In this document: piece after piece, positions 42,686 to 52,133 of the stretch
Layout: each line of letters starts with the position of its first letter
Position numbering within the stretch: position 1 is the first letter of the stretch
The notes under the pieces: generated by a model
The model's database searches: none
The model's input: only the letters and a program-made list of their open reading frames with translations
Told to the model about the DNA's origin: nothing
Translations under genes and position numbers: made by a program
Assembly: GCA_943788835.1 (NCBI GenBank)
Contig: CALSRU010000001.1
Span: 313,331 to 377,330 of the forward strand
Reading direction: 5' to 3'
Length of the DNA stretch: 64,000 bases
From: an uncultured Pseudomonadales bacterium
Lineage (GTDB): Bacteria; Pseudomonadota; Gammaproteobacteria; Pseudomonadales; UBA7434

Positions 42686-45076
42686 ATGGTCAAAAAAGTC
42701 TCAGAAAAAACATCGGGCAAGCGCTCAGCGCAGCCAGGCGCCAAAAAAAAACCCTCTGAGAGCGGGAAGAAAGCCAGCCAAAAAAATATTTCTGAGAATG
42801 CTGGGCGCTCACCACTGAAAGTTCTAGTTGGGCTACTCAAGTGGCTAATACACCCGCTGGCCTTAAAAGTTTATTTGTTGCTTGTTGTGATTTTCGTCAG
42901 TTATGTCATTTACCTAGACGCAACTATACGCAGTAGTTTTGATGGTAAGAAGTGGCAGTTACCAGCGCGTGTTTACGCGCGTCCACTGGAGTTATTTAAT
43001 GGGTTGGGTTTAAGCGCAGATGAGCTCGTGTCGGAGTTAGTCGATTTGGGTTATCGCCCAAGCAGTGCAACACAGCCAGGTACTTACTACCGCAGTGGGA
43101 AAACGATTACACTTTATTCGCGTGGATATAAGTTTTGGGATGGCGATGAGCGTGCGCAGCAGGCACAAATAACGTTTAAGAACGGTCGCATTGCTCAGCT
43201 CCAAACTTTAACACACCAACCTCTGCCGTTGCTGAGGCTTGAGCCGATGGAGATTGGCGCAATTTATCCGCGACACCGTGAAGATCGAATTTTAGTAAAA
43301 ATAGAAGATGTGCCGCCTTTATTGACTGCCGCACTATTAGCCGTTGAGGACCATCGATTTTATCAACACCACGGCGTGTCTCCTGCAGCAATAGCGCGAG
43401 CCGCATTGGCCAACGCTCGCAGCGGCGCGGTGGTGCAGGGTGGTTCTACTATCACGCAGCAATTAGTAAAGAACTTTTATTTAGATCGGCGAAGAACGTT
43501 GCAGCGTAAATTCACGGAAGCGTTAATGTCCCTCTTACTGGAGATTCACTACGAAAAAGAGCCTATTCTCGAAGCTTATTTAAACGAAGTGTACCTCGGT
43601 CAAGCCGGTGCTCGCGGCATTCATGGCTTTGGTTTGGCTAGTCAGCATTACTTCAATCGCTCGCTGCATGAATTGAGTATTGAGAAACTGGCTTTATTGG
43701 TTGCGGTGGTGCGCGGTCCCACTTATTACGACCCATGGAGGCATGCTTCACGCGCCATAGATCGGCGTAACAGAGTGCTTGATGCGCTGGTGTTGCATGG
43801 TCTATTAGCCGAGGAGGATGCGCGCTGGGCGCGTGGGCAGCCGCTGAATCTTGGCAAGAAATCCCAGTCGCACTTCGTTTTTCCAGCTTATATGGACATG
43901 GTCAAGCGTCAGTTGGCAGAGGTCTACCAACAACAAGACTTGGTTTCTAACGGTCTAAAAATTTATACAAGTTTTGATCCGCGCGTGCAACGCAGCGCAG
44001 AGCGGGCTGTTCAAGAACGATTAGCTAAAATGGATTCCAGTGCCACTGCATTGAGCGACAAACAGTTGCAGGCTGCGGTGTTGGTGACCCATCCAGCAAC
44101 TGGAGAAGTTATGGCGATTGTTGGTGGGCGCAATTCTCGCTATGCCGGCTTTAATCGAGCGTTAGATGCCCGGCGATCTATTGGCTCAGTGATTAAGCCC
44201 TTTGTCTATCTCACCGCGCTTGAGAAGCCCGAGCAATACACCTTGGCAACACTTATCGATGATGCGCCGATACCTATTAAGAATCGTAATGGAGGTGTGT
44301 GGTCACCGCGTAATTTTGATCGTAAAGATCACGGTGAGGTGCCATTAGTGACAGCAATGGCTAAATCATATAACCAGGCAACAGCTCGCTTAGGCGATTC
44401 TGTGGGCCTTGATTCGGTTATTGAGACACTCAAAGAAATGGGGCAGCAGCGTGAATTACTCGCAGTTCCGTCGCTGTTTATTGGTACAACTCAGCTTGCA
44501 CCGGTTGAGGTGGCTAGCCTTTATCAAACCATCGCCACTAATGGCTTTCGTACGCCGTTAAAAGCTATTCGCTCGGTGCTCGATAAAGATGGCCAGCCGT
44601 TAGAGCGGTTCCCGTATCAGACTCAGCAAGCCAGCTCACTGCAAAGTAATTATCTTATTCAGCAGGCATTGGTACATGTTGGGAAATACGGTAGTGCTGT
44701 TGCTGCGTCAGGCCGATTAGGCGAGGGAACATTTGCTGGTAAAACAGGAACCTCGGGCGGTCAGCGAGATAGTTGGTTTGCAGGTTACACCGGTGACTTG
44801 CTTGCGGTGGTGTGGGTAGGCTACGACGATAATACGCAAATGCGCTATACCGGCAGCAGCGGTGCATTACCCATTTGGAGTGACTTGATTGCTCGCTCCA
44901 GTAAGCAGTCGCTGCAGTTGCTTGCACCGGCGAATATCGTAGACGTATGGATTAATGTTAGGACCGGGCAGCGCACGCGCTCAGCTTGCAGTAATGCTTA
45001 TCGTTTACCGTTTATCGAGGGCAGTGAGCCTAAAGGCTCAATCGTTTGTGATGCTCTTAAAGAGAGCCTGCGCTAG
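42686..45076 (+). CDS. mrcB: Penicillin-binding protein 1B (bifunctional)
   Basis: GT51 motif AVEDHRFYQHHGVSPAAIARA...QGGSTITQQLVKNFYL; transpeptidase RSIGSVIKPFVYL, GKTGTSGGQRDSWFAGY. Confidence 0.95.
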   Translation: MVKKVSEKTSGKRSAQPGAKKKPSESGKKASQKNISENAGRSPLKVLVGLLKWLIHPLALKVYLLLVVIFVSYVIYLDATIRSSFDGKKWQLPARVYARPLELFNGLGLSADELVSELVDLGYRPSSATQPGTYYRSGKTITLYSRGYKFWDGDERAQQAQITFKNGRIAQLQTLTHQPLPLLRLEPMEIGAIYPRHREDRILVKIEDVPPLLTAALLAVEDHRFYQHHGVSPAAIARAALANARSGAVVQGGSTITQQLVKNFYLDRRRTLQRKFTEALMSLLLEIHYEKEPILEAYLNEVYLGQAGARGIHGFGLASQHYFNRSLHELSIEKLALLVAVVRGPTYYDPWRHASRAIDRRNRVLDALVLHGLLAEEDARWARGQPLNLGKKSQSHFVFPAYMDMVKRQLAEVYQQQDLVSNGLKIYTSFDPRVQRSAERAVQERLAKMDSSATALSDKQLQAAVLVTHPATGEVMAIVGGRNSRYAGFNRALDARRSIGSVIKPFVYLTALEKPEQYTLATLIDDAPIPIKNRNGGVWSPRNFDRKDHGEVPLVTAMAKSYNQATARLGDSVGLDSVIETLKEMGQQRELLAVPSLFIGTTQLAPVEVASLYQTIATNGFRTPLKAIRSVLDKDGQPLERFPYQTQQASSLQSNYLIQQALVHVGKYGSAVAASGRLGEGTFAGKTGTSGGQRDSWFAGYTGDLLAVVWVGYDDNTQMRYTGSSGALPIWSDLIARSSKQSLQLLAPANIVDVWINVRTGQRTRSACSNAYRLPFIEGSEPKGSIVCDALKESLR

Positions 45077-45142
45077 CTAAATGCCGTATAGTTAAACCGT
45101 AACTTTTTCCGCGGTGGTTTTTAAAGTTATTAAAAAATTGTT

Positions 45143-45649
45143 GTGGGACATAACCATTCGTCGCCTAAAGGCATTACCGATTGCGGGCCCAAATATAGAA
45201 TGAAGCGTTTACAGTCACTACAGATAGTCGCTTGGGGTTGTTTGTTATTCCTAGGTGCTTGCTCCTCAATAGTTCCGCATGAGCGTCCTGTGCCGGACAT
45301 GGAAATTATTGAGGCGGATCGATCAGAGGAAGGGGCGGTGCGTATGACGATACCAAGCCGGCGTTTAGAAGGCGCCAGTGATAGCGCTGTCGATCAATTG
45401 TTGGCAGAGGCCAGTGCGGCTATTGCCGCAGAACATTATGAGCGCGCCAATGCGCTAATTGAACGAGCGGTGCGAGTGGCGCCTCATGATGCCCGCGCGT
45501 ATTTTGGTTTGTCGCAAGTTAACTATCATCAGAATCGTGTGGCACTTAGCCAATCGTTTTTGCAAAAAGCGCGTTCGCTGGCGGTGAACGATAAACAGCT
45601 ATTGATGGCTATTGATAAATTTGCAGAGCGCTTAGGCGCATACAATTAA
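45143..45649 (+). CDS. TPR-containing lipoprotein
   Basis: lipobox LLFLGAC; EHYERANALIERAVRVAPHDARAYFGLSQVNYHQNRVALSQSFLQKA; downstream of mrcB. Confidence 0.8.
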   Translation: MGHNHSSPKGITDCGPKYRMKRLQSLQIVAWGCLLFLGACSSIVPHERPVPDMEIIEADRSEEGAVRMTIPSRRLEGASDSAVDQLLAEASAAIAAEHYERANALIERAVRVAPHDARAYFGLSQVNYHQNRVALSQSFLQKARSLAVNDKQLLMAIDKFAERLGAYN

Positions 45650-45703
45650 TGACTCCGCCACAGTGGCAAAATTTTTGACGGCTAGTTATATAACGGAATT
45701 ACC

Positions 45704-46339
45704 ATGCAGTTAAGTAACAACTCCCTATCGCAAATGCTGGCAGCTGCCAAGCCGCAAAAGCTTGCAGAGCGTTATCAAAAACGGCGTTCTGCCGTGGCTA
45801 TGGTGATGGATCAAGATGACTTGGCTAATGCATCGCTATTGCTTATTCAGCGCGCCAAACACGAGAGTGATCCTTGGTCCGGCCATATGGCGTTTCCCGG
45901 TGGCCGGCATGAAGATTATGATCGCAATGGCTTAGCGACAGCTAAAAGAGAGATGCACGAGGAGGTTGGGTTTGATATTGACCAAATTGAGGGGGCGCAT
46001 ACGCCCGGACAAGTGATTGGTCGTCTCTCCGATTTCAGCACTCGTCAGCGGGCAATTCCTATTGATATGGTCGTGTCACCCTATGTTTTCTTGGTTGAAA
46101 AGCGCCCCAACTTAACCGCTAATTATGAAGTGGCTGACACGGTTTGGATTCCGCTCAGTTATTTTGCCGATTTACGTAATCGCTCGAGTTTGCAGTACTC
46201 AATAGCGGGTAAAACGGTCTCATTGCCATGTTTTCGCTACACGGAAGAAAAAGTTGTGTGGGGTATGACTTTGAAAATGATTGATGAGCTATTGCTGATT
46301 GCTGGGGTTGATATACCCGCAGACAGGATTAGTTTCTAA
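45704..46339 (+). CDS. NUDIX hydrolase, CoA pyrophosphatase-like
   Basis: GHMAFPGGRHEDYDRNGLATAKREMHEEVGFDI Nudix box. Confidence 0.9.
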   Translation: MQLSNNSLSQMLAAAKPQKLAERYQKRRSAVAMVMDQDDLANASLLLIQRAKHESDPWSGHMAFPGGRHEDYDRNGLATAKREMHEEVGFDIDQIEGAHTPGQVIGRLSDFSTRQRAIPIDMVVSPYVFLVEKRPNLTANYEVADTVWIPLSYFADLRNRSSLQYSIAGKTVSLPCFRYTEEKVVWGMTLKMIDELLLIAGVDIPADRISF

Positions 46340-46391
46340 ATATTTTTTTGCCGACGTTGCTTTGGCGATGTGGCTCAAGTGTTTCTCGTGT

Positions 46392-47063
46392 TCACTCCGA
46401 ATCGGGGTCATTTTTCGCGTTATAGTTTTTTTCGTAAGTCGACGGCCCCATGGCGCTAATCTGCTTCTCTACCATCCATGCTTGTGTGCGGAGTAAGCAT
46501 TGATACTTGTTGACGTTTTTCTCAAGCGTTGCCAGAACCAGCGCAATAGACTCGAGAGTTGATAAACAATTTACACTAGGTGCTTTGCGAATCCGGTAGC
46601 GACTGAGCTGGGCTTGATCGGGTGTAAAGGTTAACTTCGGCAACTGTCGCAATAAGGGTGATTCAAACAGCATCCGTCGCGTTTTTCGCCACGTACCATC
46701 TAAAAATAATAATTGATAGCAGGGTGCATGTGTCACTGTAGATGGTGAATGATTTGATTGGGCGATGGGTTTTTTGGCTAGCAATTCGCTAAGCCCTCTC
46801 GCATCCGCGCTGGGGTAGACGAGTAAAGTTTCCTTTGCGGCTAATTGCGCGAGTAATGCCCGAGAGTTTTCAGGCGTTGTAGCGGTGAACAATTGACAAT
46901 TGGTTAAGCTCAATGCGGCAATGCGAGCAGTGCCGAGAGCGTGCTTAGCTTCGTTAGGATGCTGTAAAATTAATACTGGCCAATCATTAGTAACTGACCG
47001 CAGTGTATGACAGTAGCAGGTGGTCGTGGGCTGTGAGCATCGCGTGCAAAGTGAACGTTTCAT
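46392..47063 (-). CDS. DTW domain protein (probable tRNA-uridine aminocarboxypropyltransferase)
   Basis: CTRCSQPTTTCYCHTL; ILQHPNEAKHALGTARIAALSL; LFLDGTWRKTRRML (DxTW). Confidence 0.9.
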   Translation of the reverse strand: MKRSLCTRCSQPTTTCYCHTLRSVTNDWPVLILQHPNEAKHALGTARIAALSLTNCQLFTATTPENSRALLAQLAAKETLLVYPSADARGLSELLAKKPIAQSNHSPSTVTHAPCYQLLFLDGTWRKTRRMLFESPLLRQLPKLTFTPDQAQLSRYRIRKAPSVNCLSTLESIALVLATLEKNVNKYQCLLRTQAWMVEKQISAMGPSTYEKNYNAKNDPDSE

Positions 47064-47209
47064 GTTCTGCTAATAACCGCTTTGAAGTTTTTGTATGCTT
47101 ATCCGTAAGGCTTAGTTGCAGTGATTGCGCACCATTTTATTTATAGTTTTTGGGAAATCGTCTAAGGCCTTAAAGACGAGCATGCTGCATGAAGGGAGCC
47201 TGCTTCTAG

Positions 47210-47767
47210 CTAATGTGTAGTTTCTGCCAGTAAGTGATAAATCTCTTTACATACTTCCGAGGCATCTTTGTTGTCACAGCAAACTGCTATGTGCGCTGCA
47301 GAGCCGTAGAGTGCTTGACGTTCCGTATATAGTTCATGTAGCGATTGGTCGCGAGGTTTAGCAAGGCCTCGATTTTTTCCGACCTGACCTTGTAGTCGCT
47401 TAAGCATGGTGGCCTCGGAAATTTCCAAGTAAATAACTGGCCCCATCGTGTGCAGGTGTTGTATGGCCTGTTGGCTGTAAACGGCACTTCCGCCAGTCGC
47501 AATAACTTGCTGCTGGCCACCTATGGTGCTCAATATACCTTGCTCAATATCACGCAAGTAGGTATAGCTGTGAGTATCAACGAGCTCTTGAAGACTGCTT
47601 CCTTCACTTTTTTCAATTAATCGATCAGAATCTAAAAATGCCCAGTTTATTGCACTAGCCAGCAATTCTCCAACGGTGCTTTTGCCGGCTCCGGGCATGC
47701 CAATTAAAGTAATATTGGCCTGTGTGAGCTGGCTAAAGGGGCTTTTGTTACCTCTAGGCGGTGACAT
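47210..47767 (-). CDS. Shikimate kinase-like protein
   Basis: Walker A LIGMPGAGKSTVGELLA; FLDSDRLIEKSEG; VIATGGSAVY. Confidence 0.82.
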   Translation of the reverse strand: MSPPRGNKSPFSQLTQANITLIGMPGAGKSTVGELLASAINWAFLDSDRLIEKSEGSSLQELVDTHSYTYLRDIEQGILSTIGGQQQVIATGGSAVYSQQAIQHLHTMGPVIYLEISEATMLKRLQGQVGKNRGLAKPRDQSLHELYTERQALYGSAAHIAVCCDNKDASEVCKEIYHLLAETTH

Positions 47768-47923
47768 TTCTTAACGGTCGCTCCACGCAATAATTCGTTG
47801 TTTGCTCGGACTTGTTGTAGCATTGCCGGATTCTGTTTACAGTTTCTCGATCTTGCTATCTTTCGTTCGATTGCACCCTATAAGGTCAGCATTTTGATGC
47901 ACGTTCAAGGCCGTTGTATCGAA

Positions 47924-48310
47924 TCACCGCAATACTAGATCAGTGATTTGCCCAACCGCATAAATCAGCGCAACAAATAGCAATGCGGCATCGATTATTT
48001 CGATCGCGAGAGTAGTAACGGCGCTGAGTAGGCCAAACTCTGCTATATCCAATCGTAAGTCAATAATATCGCGTCCCAAGTCGAATACATTATATTCATC
48101 TTTAGAAAAACTTAGGATTGAAAAATAAAAAACCACCTCTAGCCATAAAAAAGCCAAGAAAAATAAATCGATAATCGGCAAAAAAAGGCTAAAAAACGCG
48201 TTCTCATGCCTGAAGTCTGTAAAATTAAGTGCGAGCATGCCCGCAACATAAATAATCATTTTAGCCATAAAAATTTGTCGTTGGGTCGTTGTAAAATGCG
48301 AAAGTGTCAT
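47924..48310 (-). CDS. Uncharacterised small membrane protein
   Basis: 128 aa with three or four strongly hydrophobic segments (MIIYVAGMLALNF; FLPIIDLFFLAFLWLEVVFYFSIL; IDAALLFVALIYAVGQI); divergent from lemA. Confidence 0.55.
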   Translation of the reverse strand: MTLSHFTTTQRQIFMAKMIIYVAGMLALNFTDFRHENAFFSLFLPIIDLFFLAFLWLEVVFYFSILSFSKDEYNVFDLGRDIIDLRLDIAEFGLLSAVTTLAIEIIDAALLFVALIYAVGQITDLVLR

Positions 48311-48330
48311 TTTTATCCGACTAGTCTAAG

Positions 48331-48384
48331 CTACAAAGCTACAAAGCTCGCTGCTGCTTGCTTTGCTTTGCTTTGCTTTGCTTG
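48331..48384. repeat. Short tandem repeats: (ctacaaag)2 followed by (ctttg)4 array
   Basis: ctacaaagctacaaagct ... ctttgctttgctttgctttgctt in the intergenic region upstream of lemA. Confidence 0.9.
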
Positions 48385-48478
48385 ATTGTTGGGTAAAATT
48401 GGCTCACTCACAATAGCCTGTTACATTGGGTTGGCAATACGTTATCTATTAGTTCAAATCTCGAAAGGAGAGTTAAGC

Positions 48479-49075
48479 ATGTCTACAGCAACGATTGTCG
48501 TGTTAGTGCTGATCGCCGCACTGTTTTTTTATATTGTATCGATTTATAACAAGCTGGTTTCGTATAAAAATCGGTATAAAAATGCATTTGCGCAAATTGA
48601 AGTGCAGTTGAAACGTCGTTACGACCTTATTCCCAACCTGATTGAAGTGGCCAAAAAATATATGGCGCATGAACGCGAAACGCTTGAAGCCGTGGTTAAT
48701 GCTCGCAATGCAGCGCAAGATGGCTTGGCAGCAGCGGCCGCTAATCCTGGCGGTGTGGCCGCTATGAAAGAATTGATTGGTGCCGAAGGTGCTTTGGCTG
48801 GGGCTATGGCAAAATTTAATGTGGTTGTGGAGGCTTATCCCGAGCTGAAAGCTAATGAAAATATGATGGGCCTATCAGAGGAGCTAACCTCTACTGAAAA
48901 CCGCGTTGCTTTTTCTCGGCAGGCTTTTAATGATGGGGTGACACTGTATAACGAATTTAGACAGAGCTTTCCTCCAGTAATATTTGCAGCGGCTTTTGGT
49001 CATGCGCAAGATGCAGAGTTGCTCGAGTTTGCAGATAGCGAAGCCATACAAGCTGCACCCGAAGTTAGTTTTTAA
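48479..49075 (+). CDS. lemA: LemA family protein
   Basis: YNKLVSYKNRYKNAFAQIEVQLKRRYDLIPNLIEVAKKYMAHERETLEAVVNARN; start placed at ATG preceded by aaaggaga RBS. Confidence 0.95.
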   Translation: MSTATIVVLVLIAALFFYIVSIYNKLVSYKNRYKNAFAQIEVQLKRRYDLIPNLIEVAKKYMAHERETLEAVVNARNAAQDGLAAAAANPGGVAAMKELIGAEGALAGAMAKFNVVVEAYPELKANENMMGLSEELTSTENRVAFSRQAFNDGVTLYNEFRQSFPPVIFAAAFGHAQDAELLEFADSEAIQAAPEVSF

Positions 49076-49084
49076 GTATTTTTT

Positions 49085-51097
49085 ATGAATTTTTTTGAAC
49101 AACAAGATCGCGCGCGCAAACGAACCGGTTTGTTGGTGCTGCTATTTTCACTGGCGATTTTATGCTTAGTGTTTGCCAGCTGCGTCTTAGTCGCCCTCTT
49201 TTTCGGCTTAATCCAGCCCGCTAGTGTCGGGTCTCCAGGTGCTGCTGGCCTGCCAAGCTATGATAGTCAGTCAGTGCTGTATAGTTTACAAATGCTTCCA
49301 GCTGAGATTGTTGCCGGTATTTTTTTTGTCGTATTGTCGGTGGTGTTGCTGGGTAGTGCATACAAGTTAAGCCAGTTGTCGGCCGGCGGCTCAGTTGTAG
49401 CCGATGCAATGGGTGGTCGGTTAATTAATATGAATAGCCGCAACGCCTCTGAAAAAAAATTGCTTAACATTGTTGAGGAAATGGCTATTGCCTCAGGCAC
49501 GCCTGTGCCGCCAGTGTACGTGCTCGATGAGGCTGCAATTAACGCTTTTGCAGCGGGTACTTCACCGCAAAATGCTGCAATTGGTGTTACTCAAGGAGCC
49601 ATTGAGCAACTCGATCGCAGCGAGTTGCAGGGCGTGATTGCGCATGAATTCAGTCATATTTTCAACGGTGATATGCGTTTGAATATGCGTTTGATTGGCA
49701 TACTTTACGGTATTTTGGTAATTGGTGGTGTTGGTTATTACATGTTGAGGGCGGCATCGCGGGGCGCAATGATGCGAGGTCGGTCGGGTAATAAAAATAG
49801 CGCGCTGCCATTTATGGCGCTTGGCGGCGGCCTGATGGTTATCGGTTATGCAGGCACTTTTTTCGGTAACCTGATCAAAAGCGCAGTGAGTCGGCAGCGT
49901 GAATTTCTTGCCGATGCATCGGCTGTTCAGTTTACTCGTGATCCCGAAGGTATTGGCAGTGCTTTGAAAAAAATCGGTGGGTTTAGCGAGGGTTCAAAAA
50001 TCATTCATCCTGAAGCACATGAAGCTAGTCATATGTTTTTTGGTCAGGCGGTGTCTTTTCTTTGGAATGGTTTGTTTGCAACTCATCCGCCATTAGCTGA
50101 GCGGATTGCGCGTATCGATCGTGGCTGGATCGCGCCGGCGGGCGCTGAGGTGGAAAATAACTGCCCAGTAGTTGACCAAAGTGATGATGGCCGTACTGCG
50201 GGATTTGCAGGTTCCCATGCCATGTATAACCGACCCATTGAGAGCGAGCTGCTCACTGCGAGTATCGAGAATGTGGGTGGCGAAATCACATTGACGCAGC
50301 AGGCGTTTGCCCGAGAGTTGCTCGCTACGTTGCCAAAATCGGTCTTTGACGCTGCACACGAAAGTTACGGTGCAAGAGCACTCGTTTATTGTTTGCTGCT
50401 AGATAGCTGTGAAAGTATACGTACTGTGCAGTTGTCTATCATCTCAAGTTACTGCGATGCCCCAATTGCTAATATGGTGCATATACTCCAGCATGAACTT
50501 ACCGATAAAGGCGTATTCTTAGATGTTTTAGATTTAGCATTACCGGTTCTTAAACAGTTGAGTCCTCGGCAGCTTAAAGCCTTCGATAAAATTATTATCC
50601 AACTCATTCATGCAGATAATCAGATGGAGCTGCTGGAATGGTCGCTATATAACATTGTTCGAATTAATTTATGGCCAGTAAAATCAGCTGTTCGAGCTTT
50701 TAAGCAGACCAGCAATATTAAAATGCTCGGTCGATCTTTGGGCACGATCCTTTCAGTTGTAAGTTACGCTGGGGTCTATTCAAATATATTTGAAAACACC
50801 ACCATAAAAAACCACAACAGTGAACTTGCTGTACGCACAAGCTTTGATGCAGCGGCCCAAAAATTGGGTTTGACACATTTACGCCTTGTGAATCGTCAGG
50901 CCATTACGCTCGATAGTTTCACGCAGGCACTCGCTTTGTTGAATACGTTGCGCCCTTTGCAAAAGCCGCGTGTTTTAAAAGCATTAGCGTCGGCAGTTAC
51001 CCACGATAATGTCGTGCAGCCTCTAGAGTTGCAATTACTTCGTACCATTGCCTTAAGTTTGGATTGTCCAATGCCCCGCCTTATGCGTGGCGTTTAA
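49085..51097 (+). CDS. M48 family (HtpX-like) metallopeptidase with long C-terminal extension
   Basis: GVIAHEFSHIFNGDMRLNM (HExxH), SRQREFLADASAVQFTRDPEGIGSALKKIGG, THPPLAERIARI; roughly 300 aa beyond the peptidase domain. Confidence 0.92.
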   Translation: MNFFEQQDRARKRTGLLVLLFSLAILCLVFASCVLVALFFGLIQPASVGSPGAAGLPSYDSQSVLYSLQMLPAEIVAGIFFVVLSVVLLGSAYKLSQLSAGGSVVADAMGGRLINMNSRNASEKKLLNIVEEMAIASGTPVPPVYVLDEAAINAFAAGTSPQNAAIGVTQGAIEQLDRSELQGVIAHEFSHIFNGDMRLNMRLIGILYGILVIGGVGYYMLRAASRGAMMRGRSGNKNSALPFMALGGGLMVIGYAGTFFGNLIKSAVSRQREFLADASAVQFTRDPEGIGSALKKIGGFSEGSKIIHPEAHEASHMFFGQAVSFLWNGLFATHPPLAERIARIDRGWIAPAGAEVENNCPVVDQSDDGRTAGFAGSHAMYNRPIESELLTASIENVGGEITLTQQAFARELLATLPKSVFDAAHESYGARALVYCLLLDSCESIRTVQLSIISSYCDAPIANMVHILQHELTDKGVFLDVLDLALPVLKQLSPRQLKAFDKIIIQLIHADNQMELLEWSLYNIVRINLWPVKSAVRAFKQTSNIKMLGRSLGTILSVVSYAGVYSNIFENTTIKNHNSELAVRTSFDAAAQKLGLTHLRLVNRQAITLDSFTQALALLNTLRPLQKPRVLKALASAVTHDNVVQPLELQLLRTIALSLDCPMPRLMRGV

Positions 51098-51386
51098 AAA
51101 CATAGCCTTTTCTGTGACATGGTGGGCGTTATCTTGCTGGCTTATCCAGCTCAATAGTAAGTGTCGATCAGCCTTACACCCCGCGAAGCTGTTCTTTTTT
51201 TGACCAGAATAAATATTTTTAAATAATTGTTTTTTATCGATATTTTTAGTTTGGTATCTATTTTGCTCCATTTCTAGGAAACCCGATGAAACCACAGTGA
51301 AGCGCTTCATTTAGATATTTGTGTTTCCCTAAAAGATGCGCCTGCTGGTCGAATCGTCATGCTAACCAACGATAACAAGTGAACAT

Positions 51387-52103
51387 ATGATGTCTGTGAG
51401 CTGTCCTGAATGTAAAACTGAAGAAGTGTCTGCTGCTATTGCTATACAGTCCAGCGGTGTTGTCATGCAATGCACCTTATGTCTTGCCAAGCTAGAGCCC
51501 GTAGTGCCCGTCGAAAGCAAAATTTTCTCAAACTCTGAGAATGATTTAGTTAATGCATTGCGAAAAAGAGTAGCAGAGAAAAAAAGCGCCTATAAGTTAC
51601 AACAGGAGGTGGAGCAGGCAAAAGATGCGTGTGAGCCTAGTGCTGCGTCATGGACGCTTCGCACCGACCAACCTATGGTCAGCCAGAATGTTTCAGCCGA
51701 CACTCATGCGCATAAGAATAAGTTGAGTAAAGCGCAGCGCGAACTTTCAAGAAAAAAAATATTGTTAGACTACAAAAAACTTCAGCTTGAAACTCAAAAG
51801 ATGCAGCTGGTGAAAAAAGAGTTAGAGTTGGCAGAATTGAAATCAAGCGTGAAGAGCACGCACAGTTCCTTCGGGTTGCAGTCAGAGGATAATACTAAAA
51901 ATACTCGCCTTGCTTTAGTTGATACTGCAGGTGCAGAATTTGAAGATGCTGAAGAAGTTTTATTTGGATCTCTATTTGAAAATAGCTATAAAAACCCCGT
52001 AGCTGGGGCCGCCTCAGGCCCAGTTGAGCTTTCGCTGGTGCCATCTGAGCCGAAACAACTTTATCGCAGAAATTTTTCAAGAAAGCCAAAAGACTTAGCC
52101 TAG
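51387..52103 (+). CDS. Uncharacterised zinc-ribbon and coiled-coil protein
   Basis: N-terminal CPECKTEEV...VMQCTLCLAKL (CxxC...CxxC) followed by a charged helical region KLSKAQRELSRKKILLDYKKLQLETQKMQLVKKELELAELK. Confidence 0.7.
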   Translation: MMSVSCPECKTEEVSAAIAIQSSGVVMQCTLCLAKLEPVVPVESKIFSNSENDLVNALRKRVAEKKSAYKLQQEVEQAKDACEPSAASWTLRTDQPMVSQNVSADTHAHKNKLSKAQRELSRKKILLDYKKLQLETQKMQLVKKELELAELKSSVKSTHSSFGLQSEDNTKNTRLALVDTAGAEFEDAEEVLFGSLFENSYKNPVAGAASGPVELSLVPSEPKQLYRRNFSRKPKDLA

Positions 52104-52133
52104 TAATTTTCGTGATATGAGAAAGCATGAAAC

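Noticed and set aside
51053-51310. 85-aa minus ORF overlapping the M48 gene end
   Set aside because: No recognisable motif; overlaps the supported CDS
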